Origin: Cytobacillus solani
GTDB taxonomy: Bacteria > Bacillota > Bacilli > Bacillales > Cytobacillaceae
Assembly (NCBI RefSeq): GCF_001420595.1
Contig: NZ_LJIX01000006.1
Span: 1,801,361 to 1,865,360, forward strand
Length of the DNA stretch: 64,000 nt
Direction: 5' to 3'
The notes under the pieces are model-generated. The model did not search any database, had not been told where the DNA came from, and worked only from the letters and a program-made list of their open reading frames with translations. Each line of letters starts with the position of its first letter. Position 1 is the stretch's first letter. The position numbers and the translations under genes were made by a program. This document shows positions 50,492 through 59,740 of the stretch, piece by piece.

Positions 50492-51461
50492 TGAAGCACT
50501 TAAACTAGTTTATTCCGTAATTGCATCGTTGCGAGAAAGTGGAAAGGAAAAAATTGCGATTACTGAGGTGGCTGAAATCTCTGAAGTTAGTCGTGCAACT
50601 ATTTATTCGAAACACCCCGATTGGGTTGAAGTACGTGATGTCATAAAAAACAATAAGCCATCTTCAAGGCTCAAAATAGCTTCGACAAAAAAATATGAGG
50701 AAACCAAGTGGCAAATAGAAGCTCAACGTCTTGAAAATGAATTAAGAACTTGCCAAGAAACTTTAGATTTCATAAGTGGGCAGGCTGACAATGTATTCAA
50801 GAAACTTCTTGATGAACTTCATAAATATATGTATCTAGCCAAAAAGACACCTGAACGAATAGAAAAAGAAACCAATTCTCTTATCGAGTTAAATGAACTA
50901 AAAGATCGTTGTGAATTCTATGAAGCAGAGATTAATAGATTAAAAATTGATTCAGTTCGCAATGCCAATATGGTTCCCTTTGTTAAAAAAGAAATAATTG
51001 ATGTGTACTCGGAAACTCAAAGATCAAAAATAACTAATTTAGATTTACTTGAGTTAACTTATGAATCTTTATTGAATATAAATAAATTATTTAGTAAAAG
51101 TTATCCTCCTAAAATCGTTTATGTATTATGCGGAAACTTTGCTAGTGGTAAATCCTCTTGGATTGTAGATCACAAACCACAAAATGAAGGTTCAGTAGTG
51201 TACTTTGATGGAACAAATCATTCTCAATTAATAAGGAGAATGATCTTGAAGTATATAAGAAATTTAAATTCTGATTGCAAGATTGTTTGTGTGAGAATTT
51301 TATGTGATACGAAAGAGTGTTTAGAGAGAAATGTAAGCGAGAGTAGGATTAGACTTAAAACTACTATTCCTAGTGATTTAATAATTAGGTTTGCTGAGAA
51401 ATTTGAAGAGGTTTCGATTAATGAAGGATTCAATGAAATTATCATCGGAGGGCGCGCTTGA
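50466..51461 (+). CDS. TnpC-like HTH protein fused to a P-loop kinase domain
   Basis: 331 residues. The N-terminus (about 25-60, ITEVAEISEVSRATIYSKHP) is an HTH like that of Tn554 TnpC/DUF6262 proteins. A coiled-coil stretch follows (about 75-165). The C-terminal third has Walker A CGNFASGKSSW (about 222-232) and the tail pattern ERNVSESR...FEEVSINEGFNEI typical of polynucleotide-kinase-like (AAA_33) P-loop proteins. TnpC of Tn554 is only about 125 residues, so the fusion is unusual. GGGAGGG precedes the ATG. Likely a recombination accessory factor; what the kinase acts on is unknown. Confidence 0.75.
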   Translation: MANKILKHDEALKLVYSVIASLRESGKEKIAITEVAEISEVSRATIYSKHPDWVEVRDVIKNNKPSSRLKIASTKKYEETKWQIEAQRLENELRTCQETLDFISGQADNVFKKLLDELHKYMYLAKKTPERIEKETNSLIELNELKDRCEFYEAEINRLKIDSVRNANMVPFVKKEIIDVYSETQRSKITNLDLLELTYESLLNINKLFSKSYPPKIVYVLCGNFASGKSSWIVDHKPQNEGSVVYFDGTNHSQLIRRMILKYIRNLNSDCKIVCVRILCDTKECLERNVSESRIRLKTTIPSDLIIRFAEKFEEVSINEGFNEIIIGGRA

Positions 51462-51853
51462 TGTCTGAATCGGGGCGTATTAAAGGAGCTAACAACGTAA
51501 AGGCATTTGATGAATTTATTAAGCTACATTATCTACAGGGCGATTGGCACAATTACCTTAATCCAAGTAAAGGAAAGTTAAGAAGATCACAAATATGTGC
51601 AGAGTGTGGCTTTAGTAAAAGTGCCTTGATACAAAATCCATTCCTTAAAGATATGTTAAAAAATCTTGAGTTGAAGTTACTGCAAGAAGGAGTGTTAAGG
51701 AGTAATTCCTTTCAGCAGGAAGATCTTAATTTTCCTGACCAAAATGAGTTTGTTAAGTCATATGATGAAAAGTTAATGAAACTGAGAGAGAGTATGGATA
51801 TGGTTAATAAAATGATTGCTTTATACAAATTGGAATTGGAAAGATTAGATTAA
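51461..51853 (+). CDS. Small accessory protein of the recombinase cluster
   Basis: 130 residues from ATG 51461, which overlaps the previous stop (TGATG), with GGAGGG upstream. It has NVKAFDEFIKLHYLQGDWHNYL near the start, a possible HTH around RRSQICAECGFSKSALIQNP, and a C-terminal coiled coil. It recalls the VPA1267-type small proteins that sit with recombinase trios in Gammaproteobacteria; this is from memory of the family pattern. Function unknown, likely in integration. Confidence 0.7.
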   Translation: MSESGRIKGANNVKAFDEFIKLHYLQGDWHNYLNPSKGKLRRSQICAECGFSKSALIQNPFLKDMLKNLELKLLQEGVLRSNSFQQEDLNFPDQNEFVKSYDEKLMKLRESMDMVNKMIALYKLELERLD

Positions 51854-51919
51854 TCCATTTTAGTAATACCTTATGTCTTCTTATAAGGCTAAAATGTTAA
51901 AAAGGTAGTGGAAGGTAAT

Positions 51920-53146
51920 ATGTATCTGTTTAATACTGATGGCTTGAAACATACTGATGTATCCCCTAAAGATACTGTTCCCATCTTTTTAGATGAAGAC
52001 TTTCGAGTTATAGAAGGCCCAAGTTATTGGGCAATTGAATTAGCGCAAAAAAGGTCTAGAAGTATAGAAACGCTAAAGCAATATACAACGGTGTTAGCAA
52101 GATTTCTTCAATGGCGAGATGATAAAGGGATCAAAGCAATGAGTTGGCAATTGACAGATGAGGATGTAATAAACGCTTATATCGGTTATTTAATAAATAA
52201 TAGAGACTTTGAGGGTAGACCAAGTAATAAAACTATTGAGGATTATATAGCTACATTGAGATACTTTTTTAAATGGGCAACAGAAAAAGGATATAGACAT
52301 TATTGGAATATGGAACTAAAGAAAATTACCGTTCAAATACAGGGTAGCTCAGCAATGGTTAAAACAAAAATACAAGTAGAGAAGCGAACGCGTATAGGGA
52401 ATGGGTCAACGACTCATGTTGCCCGTGAGCGAGATAAGTTTATTCACAGAGAAAATATTCCTAAAATCATAGAATTAATTGATGATGTTGTATACGCCTT
52501 CATTGTGATTGTTTTATGGAAAACAGCACTGAGACCAAAAGAGTTATTCCAGTTACCATATATGGGTACAGGGTTAAATGCTGGGTTGAAACGTTATCGT
52601 GACGAAGAGTTATCAGATCTTAAAGAAATTTTGTTTCGGTTTGAATCAAAAGGAAAAGATAGGGACATCAAGTTTCCACCCGATGTATGGTCTATTATTT
52701 GTAGAAAATGGATGCCTGAACGAGTTAAACGGGCAGCAAGATACCAAGAAAGAAATAATGGTAAAATGCCACCAAATAATGCGTTGTTTTTATCCGAGAA
52801 CGGGACGGTTGTTACACCAAAAATGCTTCGAGATAACTTTAACAAAGTGGCCAAAGATCCTAGGTGTCCTGAGAAGAAAATTACTCCATATATGTTTAGA
52901 CATGCTTTTGCAACATACTTTGTTTTGGATAGATTAAAACAATATAATTCACTAGGAAAAGCTTATGTTTATAATGCCGTAATTGATGCTGAATTGCGTG
53001 AGTGGATGGGGCATGAGAATATAGATACAACATATAAATACTATGTCCATTTGGTAAATCGTTATTTTCATAATGGATTATTAGATGTTCTCGATGATCC
53101 TGTCAATAAAGAAATATTTGAAGCTTTTGAAAAGCTATATTTTTAG
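51920..53146 (+). CDS. Tyrosine recombinase C (integrase)
   Basis: 408 residues from ATG 51920 (GGAAGGTAAT upstream). The N-terminal SAM-like core-binding domain is SIETLKQYTTVLARFLQWRDD. The catalytic domain has KTALRPKELFQL (Arg), SKGKDRDIKF (Lys), TPYMFRHAFATYF (Tyr in place of the usual His in HxxR), GHENIDTTYKYYVH (His and nucleophile Tyr). It is the third recombinase of the cluster, separated by 66 bases from the previous gene. Confidence 0.92.
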   Translation: MYLFNTDGLKHTDVSPKDTVPIFLDEDFRVIEGPSYWAIELAQKRSRSIETLKQYTTVLARFLQWRDDKGIKAMSWQLTDEDVINAYIGYLINNRDFEGRPSNKTIEDYIATLRYFFKWATEKGYRHYWNMELKKITVQIQGSSAMVKTKIQVEKRTRIGNGSTTHVARERDKFIHRENIPKIIELIDDVVYAFIVIVLWKTALRPKELFQLPYMGTGLNAGLKRYRDEELSDLKEILFRFESKGKDRDIKFPPDVWSIICRKWMPERVKRAARYQERNNGKMPPNNALFLSENGTVVTPKMLRDNFNKVAKDPRCPEKKITPYMFRHAFATYFVLDRLKQYNSLGKAYVYNAVIDAELREWMGHENIDTTYKYYVHLVNRYFHNGLLDVLDDPVNKEIFEAFEKLYF

Positions 53147-53804
53147 AGTTAGGTCGCAACTAGAATAATTTCTGCCTGATTGTTGCCCCAGAATATAAAA
53201 TATCATATGTCTACTACATAAAAAAGAACTGGGTGATTTTTGCCCGGTTTTTATTATGCCTAAAAAGAAGGGAAAAAAATCGAGATGAAATTAGATCAAT
53301 AGAGAATTACAGAAAAAATTTAAGACTCTCTCTTTTAAATCACAAGAATTCTATTAGTACGGTATTTGAATTTAGAAGAGTTATTAACATTAGATTACTC
53401 AGAGAGCCAGATATCTGATTATACATTGTAATTTTTCAAGGTTGGTTTAGGAAAATAATTGAAATAGGAATATTTATTAGTCAGTTATAGGTTTAACGTA
53501 AAAATGCCTTTGAACTGTTTGTTAATTTGACGCTGATTAATAAACACTCTGAGGGCGTGGATTTTGAGTTTTAAATCAAAATAGATAATAAATGCTAGGG
53601 TGGTAATAAAGAAGCAAATAGATATCTTTTTGTGAGTCTGAGGTACACAGTTGATGTGGGGATTAACAGCGTATTCATATTATTGGATAGGTGATTACCA
53701 ATAGGAAAATAGTTGGAAAATTGGGGAATTGTAGTAAAATAGAAGGTGAGAAAGATTTTGTCGAAACTTTTGCAAAGTGAAAATGATTAAAGGGTGTTTA
53801 CTTA
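53147..53804. promoter_or_regulatory. Gap between recombinases and ATPase system, with a terminator and a candidate promoter
   Basis: A weak hairpin AACTGGG / CCCGGTT followed by TTTTT (about 53229-53255) may end the recombinase operon. TTGGAA and TAAAAT spaced 16 bases (53713-53740) are a likely promoter for the next operon. A 60-codon open run (53233-53418) has no ribosome binding site and no recognised motif. Confidence 0.5.
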
Positions 53805-55022
53805 ATGTCTACGATTAACAGAGAAGTTGGAGAACAGGGAAAAGGGTTTAGGCTGCAAAGACTTAGGGCAATTAAACTTTTGTTTGAAAAAATGAATGCC
53901 TCTCAAAAAGCTGTTATCTATGCGGGAACGGAATTTTTTGACGATGTTTACATCAAAGCAATCGAAGATGAAAAGGTTGAAGTAATCGCTGAAGGTGATA
54001 AAAATTATGATTCAAAGCCTTCCTTTTCCTTTATGTCAAATGAAGTAAAGAATAGTTTAATTAGTTTTTTAGATTGTTGGTTTCAGCACGATATTAAAGG
54101 TCTTATTTTCTGTTTTTATACCAATGTTAAAATCGGTAAGGAATATAACACTCAATATCTTAAAAGTCTTAATATTAACCTTCCAGATGAACCAATAATC
54201 AAGTTGCTAATAAAAAAAGATTTCGATAAAAAAAACCTACTTTCAACTGTTAAAACAGTTCTTTTAGATGAATATAGAAAGCAATACAAGGGTAAAGAAA
54301 GTGATGGCTTTCTTCAGTTGCTTGAAGAATTGTCAGATGAATTATGGATTAGTTTTCTAAATAAAATTGATTGGAAGTTTGAACAGGAGGATGAAGAAGA
54401 ACTGGAAAAAACTTTGATTGAAGAAATCCGAAAACAATCGTTTTATAAAGTTAATTTAATTGGTAAAGAATCATATGTCATTTCAGCATTATTAGACGAA
54501 TTCGAAAAAAGGCAAAATATAAAAGACCATTTTGGTCGTTTAATTAATGATGCACAAGTTCGTTTGAAACTACTTGAAGTTGGTAATAACCAGTATAAAA
54601 TGAGCGACCCAGTTTATGAACAATGGGAGAAGTTAGAATCTCCCGATGATAAGAGAAACGTTGATGAAAAAATTAAAGCAGTATCAATAAGTTACAGTAA
54701 GAAGAAATTAAATATGTTTGCTAGAAAAATTGGTGCTGTCAAAATAGAATTAGCCAAAATTGATAATAAGGATAAAGGAGCCTATCAATATCGAATATAT
54801 GATGCTTGCGAAGAAAGATTATTGGAGATATTAGATTCATATGATGGTAGTGAAGTAGAACCGAGGGTTGTGGATGGCTGGATAGATGATTTAGTACAAT
54901 TTGCAGAAACACATTTAGCCGAAAAGTCAAAGGATTTCACATACCCTTTCAAAAATAAAGACACATTAAGAAACACTATCCTTGAATTATTTGATAGTTG
55001 TTATCTTTCTTTTGATGGGTGA
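53805..55022 (+). CDS. Putative nuclease-type effector of a three-gene SMC-ATPase system
   Basis: 405 residues. The N-terminus (GFRLQRLRAIKLLF ... IYAGTEFFDDVYI ... EVIAEGDKNYDSK ... SNEVKNSLISFLDCW) has the layout of restriction-endonuclease-fold domains such as DUF4297: E43, D46/D47, then E63-x-D65-K66. The C-terminal part (about 150-405) is alpha-helical and not recognised, probably the adaptor to the ATPase. It is first of three overlapping genes. ABC-three-component defence systems have this order of effector, middle component and SMC-like ATPase. Nuclease activity is inferred. Confidence 0.6.
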   Translation: MSTINREVGEQGKGFRLQRLRAIKLLFEKMNASQKAVIYAGTEFFDDVYIKAIEDEKVEVIAEGDKNYDSKPSFSFMSNEVKNSLISFLDCWFQHDIKGLIFCFYTNVKIGKEYNTQYLKSLNINLPDEPIIKLLIKKDFDKKNLLSTVKTVLLDEYRKQYKGKESDGFLQLLEELSDELWISFLNKIDWKFEQEDEEELEKTLIEEIRKQSFYKVNLIGKESYVISALLDEFEKRQNIKDHFGRLINDAQVRLKLLEVGNNQYKMSDPVYEQWEKLESPDDKRNVDEKIKAVSISYSKKKLNMFARKIGAVKIELAKIDNKDKGAYQYRIYDACEERLLEILDSYDGSEVEPRVVDGWIDDLVQFAETHLAEKSKDFTYPFKNKDTLRNTILELFDSCYLSFDG

Positions 55023-55027
55023 GAATA

Positions 55028-55594
55028 ATGGAAAAAAATTTTGAAAATGATAAAGACAATCAGCATCTAAATGTCAAAAAAAGGATAATGTTTAACAAGG
55101 ATGAGGATTACTACTTTATAACCTACAATATCTTAATTATTCTAAAAGCATTTGGTTGTAAGGATGCTAGGACCAAATGGACAGATTATACAAAATTAAG
55201 TTATATATTACCTTTAGTAGCGGATTCATCTCTTTTGGATTTGCTTATTCGTTACTTGGATAATTATAGAATCCCTCCAAAGCAAGACATTGAAATTTTA
55301 AGAGAAACTTATTTTAAAAGTAGATTAAGGATACAGTTGATTTCATCCATTTTATTTACATTAGAAACGAACGAAATGGTATCTTTAGTTAAAAATGAGA
55401 AAAGACATACGATTGATATATGGATAAATCAGGAGAAAATTCCAGAAACATTATTGAACTCAGATCTATTTGAAGTAGAGATAAAAAATATAAATAAATT
55501 AAGATCTGCAATTAGTAGATTAAAAGGTTTATCGTCTAAAACATTATTAGAAAGACTTTATAAAAACAATGGGGTGAGAGTATGGGAAGCTTAG
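55028..55594 (+). CDS. Putative middle component of the three-gene SMC-ATPase system
   Basis: 188 residues from ATG 55028 (GGGTGAG upstream); the first gene stops at 55022. It has a hydrophobic helical N-terminal half (DYYFITYNILIILKAFGCKDAR ...) and a C-terminal basic helix. No catalytic motif. Size, position and helical content fit the middle component of ABC-3C systems. It overlaps the ATPase start by 13 bases. Confidence 0.55.
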   Translation: MEKNFENDKDNQHLNVKKRIMFNKDEDYYFITYNILIILKAFGCKDARTKWTDYTKLSYILPLVADSSLLDLLIRYLDNYRIPPKQDIEILRETYFKSRLRIQLISSILFTLETNEMVSLVKNEKRHTIDIWINQEKIPETLLNSDLFEVEIKNINKLRSAISRLKGLSSKTLLERLYKNNGVRVWEA

Positions 55595-57576
55595 CATTAA
55601 GAAAAATCATCTATAAAGGTGATAAATATTACTACTCATCCAAAGACCTTAAAAATGGAGTCCAAATTGTCGAGGCTGATAATGGGGCAGGCAAAACTAC
55701 TTTTAGTTCACTTATTAGCTATGGCATTGGAATGTATGTCAGACAGTTTGATTTTAGGAATGATAAAGATAATCATAGTGAAATTTATAGTGATACCAAC
55801 AATTATGTGCTTTTAAAAGTTTTAATAAACGAGGAGCCATTTGAATTTACAAGGTATTTCAATCCTGCAAATAGTAATGCTATTTTTGTGAAGGGGGAGA
55901 ACTTTGAAGAAAGCTATCCAATATATCGTAATGCTGTAAAGAATGAAGATGATTGGATTTTCTCCGATTGGATATTATACAAGCTTGGGATAGAAGTGTG
56001 TGAAATTTTTCAGGGTGTTAGAAAATTCAGAATTAATTTCAGCGACCTTTTTCGTTTAATCCATTATGACCAAGATACTAACGCACAAAATATCTATAAA
56101 GAGCATAGGAATGATAATAATTTCGTTTCAGATTCCGCTGCAGTAAGAAAGGTTATCTTTGAATTATTAGTGGGTTATCAGTTTTCTGAATATTATTCCC
56201 TTATAGGCGATTATAACAAAACTGAGCGAGAAAAAAATACACTAAGAGAAACCCTAGATAACTATGTAGAATTGGTTAGTAAAATGGGATTCAAAATTAC
56301 TGGTTTAAGCGAAGAAGAATTAACCAACCAATTGAGGGAATTGCAATTACAACTGCAAAAATTAGAACTGTATCGAATAAGTCTAAAAAAGAACCAATAC
56401 AGTTCAACCCAATATGATAAGTATATTCATCAATTGAGGGAAAAACTTTTCAGAGTGGATAGTACATACATTGGTTTAAAAGCTGACAAGAGTGCAATCA
56501 CTATTGAACTAAGAGATTTGCTAAGATTAAAGGAAGATTTGATTTTGGAAGTTACTCAGATTAAAAAAATCATCTTGGCACACGAAGAACTGAAACTTTT
56601 TTCTCCCAATACTTGCCCGTGCTGTTTAAGGGAAGTAACGAGAAAAGAAAATCACTGCATTTGCGGAAATTCCATTGATGAGAGTCAATATGAAAAGTTC
56701 TTTTATAGTGCTGACGAATATCTTGATATTTTAAAATCAAGGCAAAAATCGGTTGAAACAATTGAGACAGCAATTAGCTCTTGTAAAGAAGAATTAAATG
56801 ATTTAAATGCAGCAATTACAAGGCTTGAGCTAGAAAAAGATAAAATTAAAGCTCAATTACAAGAAGTTGAAAAAAATATTACAAATACCTCTAATGATGT
56901 GGAGTTAAATAATGTAAATGATAAGATTTTAGAGGTAAAGTCAAATATTCAAACTGTCGAACAAAATTTAAAAAACATTGAGCAATATGAAAAAATTCAA
57001 AAGGAATTTAATTCATCTAAGGAAACATTGGCTTCATTAGCTGCAAAGTTAAGAAATATGGAAACCTCTTTGAAAGAGTTAATGGAAGTCCAAATAGAGA
57101 AGTTCGACAAAATATATAGTGTATTGATAAAGCAAGCAGATAAGAACGTAATTAAAGCTGAGTTGGATGATAATTACATGCCAGTTATTAATGATGGGGT
57201 TTACAGACAAGCAAGTTCTTATGTTACAAGAAGACTTGTATATTACTTAACACTAATCAATATGTCTATTGACACTGACAATGTTCCTTTTCCAAAGTTT
57301 TTGTTAATTGATACGCCAGAAAATTTGGGAATTGATGAGAAAAATTTAATATCCACTTTGTCGCTTATAGATGAATTATTTATTAAGGAAGAGAAAGAGC
57401 AAGGCGAAAATACAGAAAAAATCAAAGATGGAGAGCAAATTGAAGGGGAAAAGCAGTCGGAACCAAACTTTCAGATAATATTAACTACAGGTATTGGGAA
57501 GTTTCCTGAAAAGTACAAGAAATATGTTATAGAAACTTTAACTGATGAGAATAAATTACTTAAAGTAATACATTAG
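55582..57576 (+). CDS. SMC/Rad50-like ATPase with zinc-knuckle coiled coil
   Basis: 664 residues. Walker A is EADNGAGKTTFSS (about 31-43). A long coiled coil (about 210-520) is interrupted by CPCC...CICG (Cys 345-361), a zinc-hook-like knuckle. Walker B is PKFLLIDTPENLGIDEK near 560-580. The DGVYRQASSYVTRRL stretch stands where the ABC signature helix would be. This is the ATPase of ABC-3C-type or RloC-like defence modules. It ends at a terminator facing the minus-strand gene. Confidence 0.8.
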   Translation: MGSLALRKIIYKGDKYYYSSKDLKNGVQIVEADNGAGKTTFSSLISYGIGMYVRQFDFRNDKDNHSEIYSDTNNYVLLKVLINEEPFEFTRYFNPANSNAIFVKGENFEESYPIYRNAVKNEDDWIFSDWILYKLGIEVCEIFQGVRKFRINFSDLFRLIHYDQDTNAQNIYKEHRNDNNFVSDSAAVRKVIFELLVGYQFSEYYSLIGDYNKTEREKNTLRETLDNYVELVSKMGFKITGLSEEELTNQLRELQLQLQKLELYRISLKKNQYSSTQYDKYIHQLREKLFRVDSTYIGLKADKSAITIELRDLLRLKEDLILEVTQIKKIILAHEELKLFSPNTCPCCLREVTRKENHCICGNSIDESQYEKFFYSADEYLDILKSRQKSVETIETAISSCKEELNDLNAAITRLELEKDKIKAQLQEVEKNITNTSNDVELNNVNDKILEVKSNIQTVEQNLKNIEQYEKIQKEFNSSKETLASLAAKLRNMETSLKELMEVQIEKFDKIYSVLIKQADKNVIKAELDDNYMPVINDGVYRQASSYVTRRLVYYLTLINMSIDTDNVPFPKFLLIDTPENLGIDEKNLISTLSLIDELFIKEEKEQGENTEKIKDGEQIEGEKQSEPNFQIILTTGIGKFPEKYKKYVIETLTDENKLLKVIH

Positions 57577-57683
57577 TAAAATTATACTTTTAGGATGGTT
57601 TCGTATTCTTTGTATCTTTCAGGTATATAGCCGGTTTGATTTCACCTTTTACAGGATTCAGGCGCTTGTGTAATATCATTGGA

Positions 57684-57724
57684 CTAATTCCTCCGTTATA
57701 ATGCGAAGGAATTAGACTCTTTTT
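57684..57724 (+). terminator. Terminator after the ATPase gene
   Basis: Stem CTAATTCCT / AGGAATTAG with a 14-base loop, then ACTCTTTTT. Confidence 0.75.
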
Positions 57725-57810
57725 ATCTTTCAAAATACAGTGTTGTAAATCTAATTTTGACATTACACCGTTGGTAAATGCATTGGTGATCAGTGGTATA
57801 TCTAGTGGGA

Positions 57811-57829
57811 TTTATTAGTGAAATATGTA
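57811..57829 (+). repeat. 19-bp direct repeat, right copy
   Basis: TTTATTAGTGAAATATGTA, identical to 43595-43613 and in the same orientation. It sits 28 bases before the end of the minus-strand 530-codon gene and may mark the right end of the recombinase/ABC-3C element. Confidence 0.7.
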
Positions 57830-57856
57830 AGGGGTGATGCATTCTCATGGCCGGTA

Positions 57857-59449
57857 TCAGTCTGTTGCATATCTCGCAATTTCTTTCATAGCTATTGCAT
57901 CATCCATGAAATTTGCAATTGTTTTTGTAAGGAATTTGTTTTCAAACATAGCTTTTCTTATGTCATCTTGGGTTTTGACAGATTGAAGTCCGTTTGCATC
58001 ATCAATAATTACTTTGACTATCAATATTCTTATCAAAAGGGGATTATCTGTCTTATTAATCCACTGCCATGCTTGCTCAGTTAATATCATATGGAATTTT
58101 TCATTAACAAAGGCAGCTAAGATCAGCTTCAATTTCTCTAAAGGTCCAAAAAAAAATTGCTTTAAATCACCTTTTCCCTCTTGATCTAATAGAGTTTTTA
58201 TACTGTAGGCAATGGCTTTTAATGTCAATTCCTGTTTTTCTGTTAATGCTATTTTGTAACCATCAAAGTATAAAAAGGCATCTTGGTCTGCTAAATATAT
58301 TCTATCCTCTGTAGAAACATTAAAAAGTTCAATAGATGGTTGAATCTGTCTATTAAATGATAATAATTGGTCTTCAATCTTAGACATTTCTTGACGTAAA
58401 GATAATTCGATATTGTTGGCTGAATCAGGTATGTAATCAATTAAAATATTCACCACTTCGGTCAGTGGGATAAACGCTTTTATATCCCGTCCAGAAAACA
58501 GCATCTCTAGAACTTCCGTACCAAGCTGTCTTTCAACAATTTGTGGCTGACCGGAATTTTTAGCTAATAAATCTAGGAATGAAAATTTATCAGGTGATAA
58601 ACAAATCCAAGTATGAGCAATAGATTTTATTATCTCTGAGTATGAAAATTTAGGCCCTTTTTCATATTTACAACAAATGAAAACAAGATTCTTTAAATCA
58701 GTTGTGGCATTTAAGAAGTATATTAACATTTTCAAAGCCCCAGATTGGTTAGGAGAGGAAAAGGTTTTTAATTTATTGGAAAACCAGTGTATAAAGGTTT
58801 TTCGTGAAAAACGGTTAAAAATCACTTGGAAAAATTCTTCTTCGTCCGCAATAAACCATTTTTCAATGAATTGGATCTGCTGAAATTCGTTTGTGGAGTG
58901 TGAGAAACGAGAAAGTAATTTTTCGTAATCTACTCGTGCTGGAATTTCAATTGGTGAAGAAAGAAATTGATCAGCCCATCGTTTAGCCTTAACGCATTGA
59001 TCATAATCTATATCTCCACCTACTAAAGCTCTGTTCCCCAAGCGACTCTCAATTAACATTGCAATAGATAAAATGTAAAGGTGATAGTCAAATCCTTGTG
59101 TCTTTGAATTAAAAATATCTTTAGTTTTCTTGAGATTCACTTCAAATAAAATGTCATCTTCACTATTTTCAATTTTTGAAGTTTGATATTTACTTATATC
59201 TCTGGACAATTTGAATATTTCTGCGTACCTCATACTATTTAAATCCCCTCTAACGGACCAAAAGCGTTCAGAATTTATTTTTTCTGTTGCTTTAACATAG
59301 GTCTGTACTTTATATCCCAAAAAATCTCGTTCTTCAATGTCAGCATAAGGATAAGCTTTTAATAATACTAAACTTTCCTCATAAATTTGTTCCCATTCCG
59401 AAATTGATATATTATTTGGTAAAACAGTCAAATTTATATACGTCCCCAA
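57857..59449 (-). CDS. Protein of unknown function, 530 residues
   Basis: Start is a TTG at 59449 (MGTYINLTVLPNN), with GGAGGAG eight bases upstream. No transmembrane helix, signal peptide, P-loop or nuclease motif is visible. The sequence is mixed alpha/beta at the N-terminus (RFWSVRGDLNSMRYAEI) and helical later. I do not recognise the family. It follows the 71-residue gene by 27 bases, so the two are probably co-transcribed. Confidence 0.75.
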   Translation of the reverse strand: MGTYINLTVLPNNISISEWEQIYEESLVLLKAYPYADIEERDFLGYKVQTYVKATEKINSERFWSVRGDLNSMRYAEIFKLSRDISKYQTSKIENSEDDILFEVNLKKTKDIFNSKTQGFDYHLYILSIAMLIESRLGNRALVGGDIDYDQCVKAKRWADQFLSSPIEIPARVDYEKLLSRFSHSTNEFQQIQFIEKWFIADEEEFFQVIFNRFSRKTFIHWFSNKLKTFSSPNQSGALKMLIYFLNATTDLKNLVFICCKYEKGPKFSYSEIIKSIAHTWICLSPDKFSFLDLLAKNSGQPQIVERQLGTEVLEMLFSGRDIKAFIPLTEVVNILIDYIPDSANNIELSLRQEMSKIEDQLLSFNRQIQPSIELFNVSTEDRIYLADQDAFLYFDGYKIALTEKQELTLKAIAYSIKTLLDQEGKGDLKQFFFGPLEKLKLILAAFVNEKFHMILTEQAWQWINKTDNPLLIRILIVKVIIDDANGLQSVKTQDDIRKAMFENKFLTKTIANFMDDAIAMKEIARYATD

Positions 59450-59476
59450 AATTAATTCTCCTCCAGAGCAATAAGT

Positions 59477-59692
59477 TTATTTTTCAGTCTCTTTTAATGG
59501 TGAAACCAATATGCGTAACCCCATTTCCTTTTCATCCCACATTTTGACCCAAGGAATCGTATCTTTAGGTAATAAAAATTCTCTGGTTTCTAAAGGTTTT
59601 ATTGGATCCTTAGATACTATACAACCATGTCCAAGTGTTGCTGGATGGATTCTAACAAACCTACCTGTATCATTAAAATATATTAGCTTCAT
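59477..59692 (-). CDS. Small protein of unknown function
   Basis: 71 residues (MKLIYFNDTGRFVRIHPAT...), with GGGAGG nine bases before ATG 59692. Predicted mostly beta with no motif I recognise. It is immediately downstream of the pentamer-periodic tract, which would form its 5' untranslated region if transcription starts at the RAMP-like gene. Confidence 0.7.
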   Translation of the reverse strand: MKLIYFNDTGRFVRIHPATLGHGCIVSKDPIKPLETREFLLPKDTIPWVKMWDEKEMGLRILVSPLKETEK

Positions 59693-59740
59693 AGAAAATG
59701 CCTCCCAATAATAATGATAAATAAAAAATAGAAAAATCCC

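Noticed and set aside
53233-53418. 60-codon frame between the recombinase and ATPase operons
   Set aside because: It starts inside a terminator-like hairpin with no binding site and no motif.
57818-58084. 88-codon plus-strand frame at the end of the 530-residue gene
   Set aside because: It lies antisense within the larger gene and has a low-complexity Cys/Phe-rich translation typical of shadow frames.
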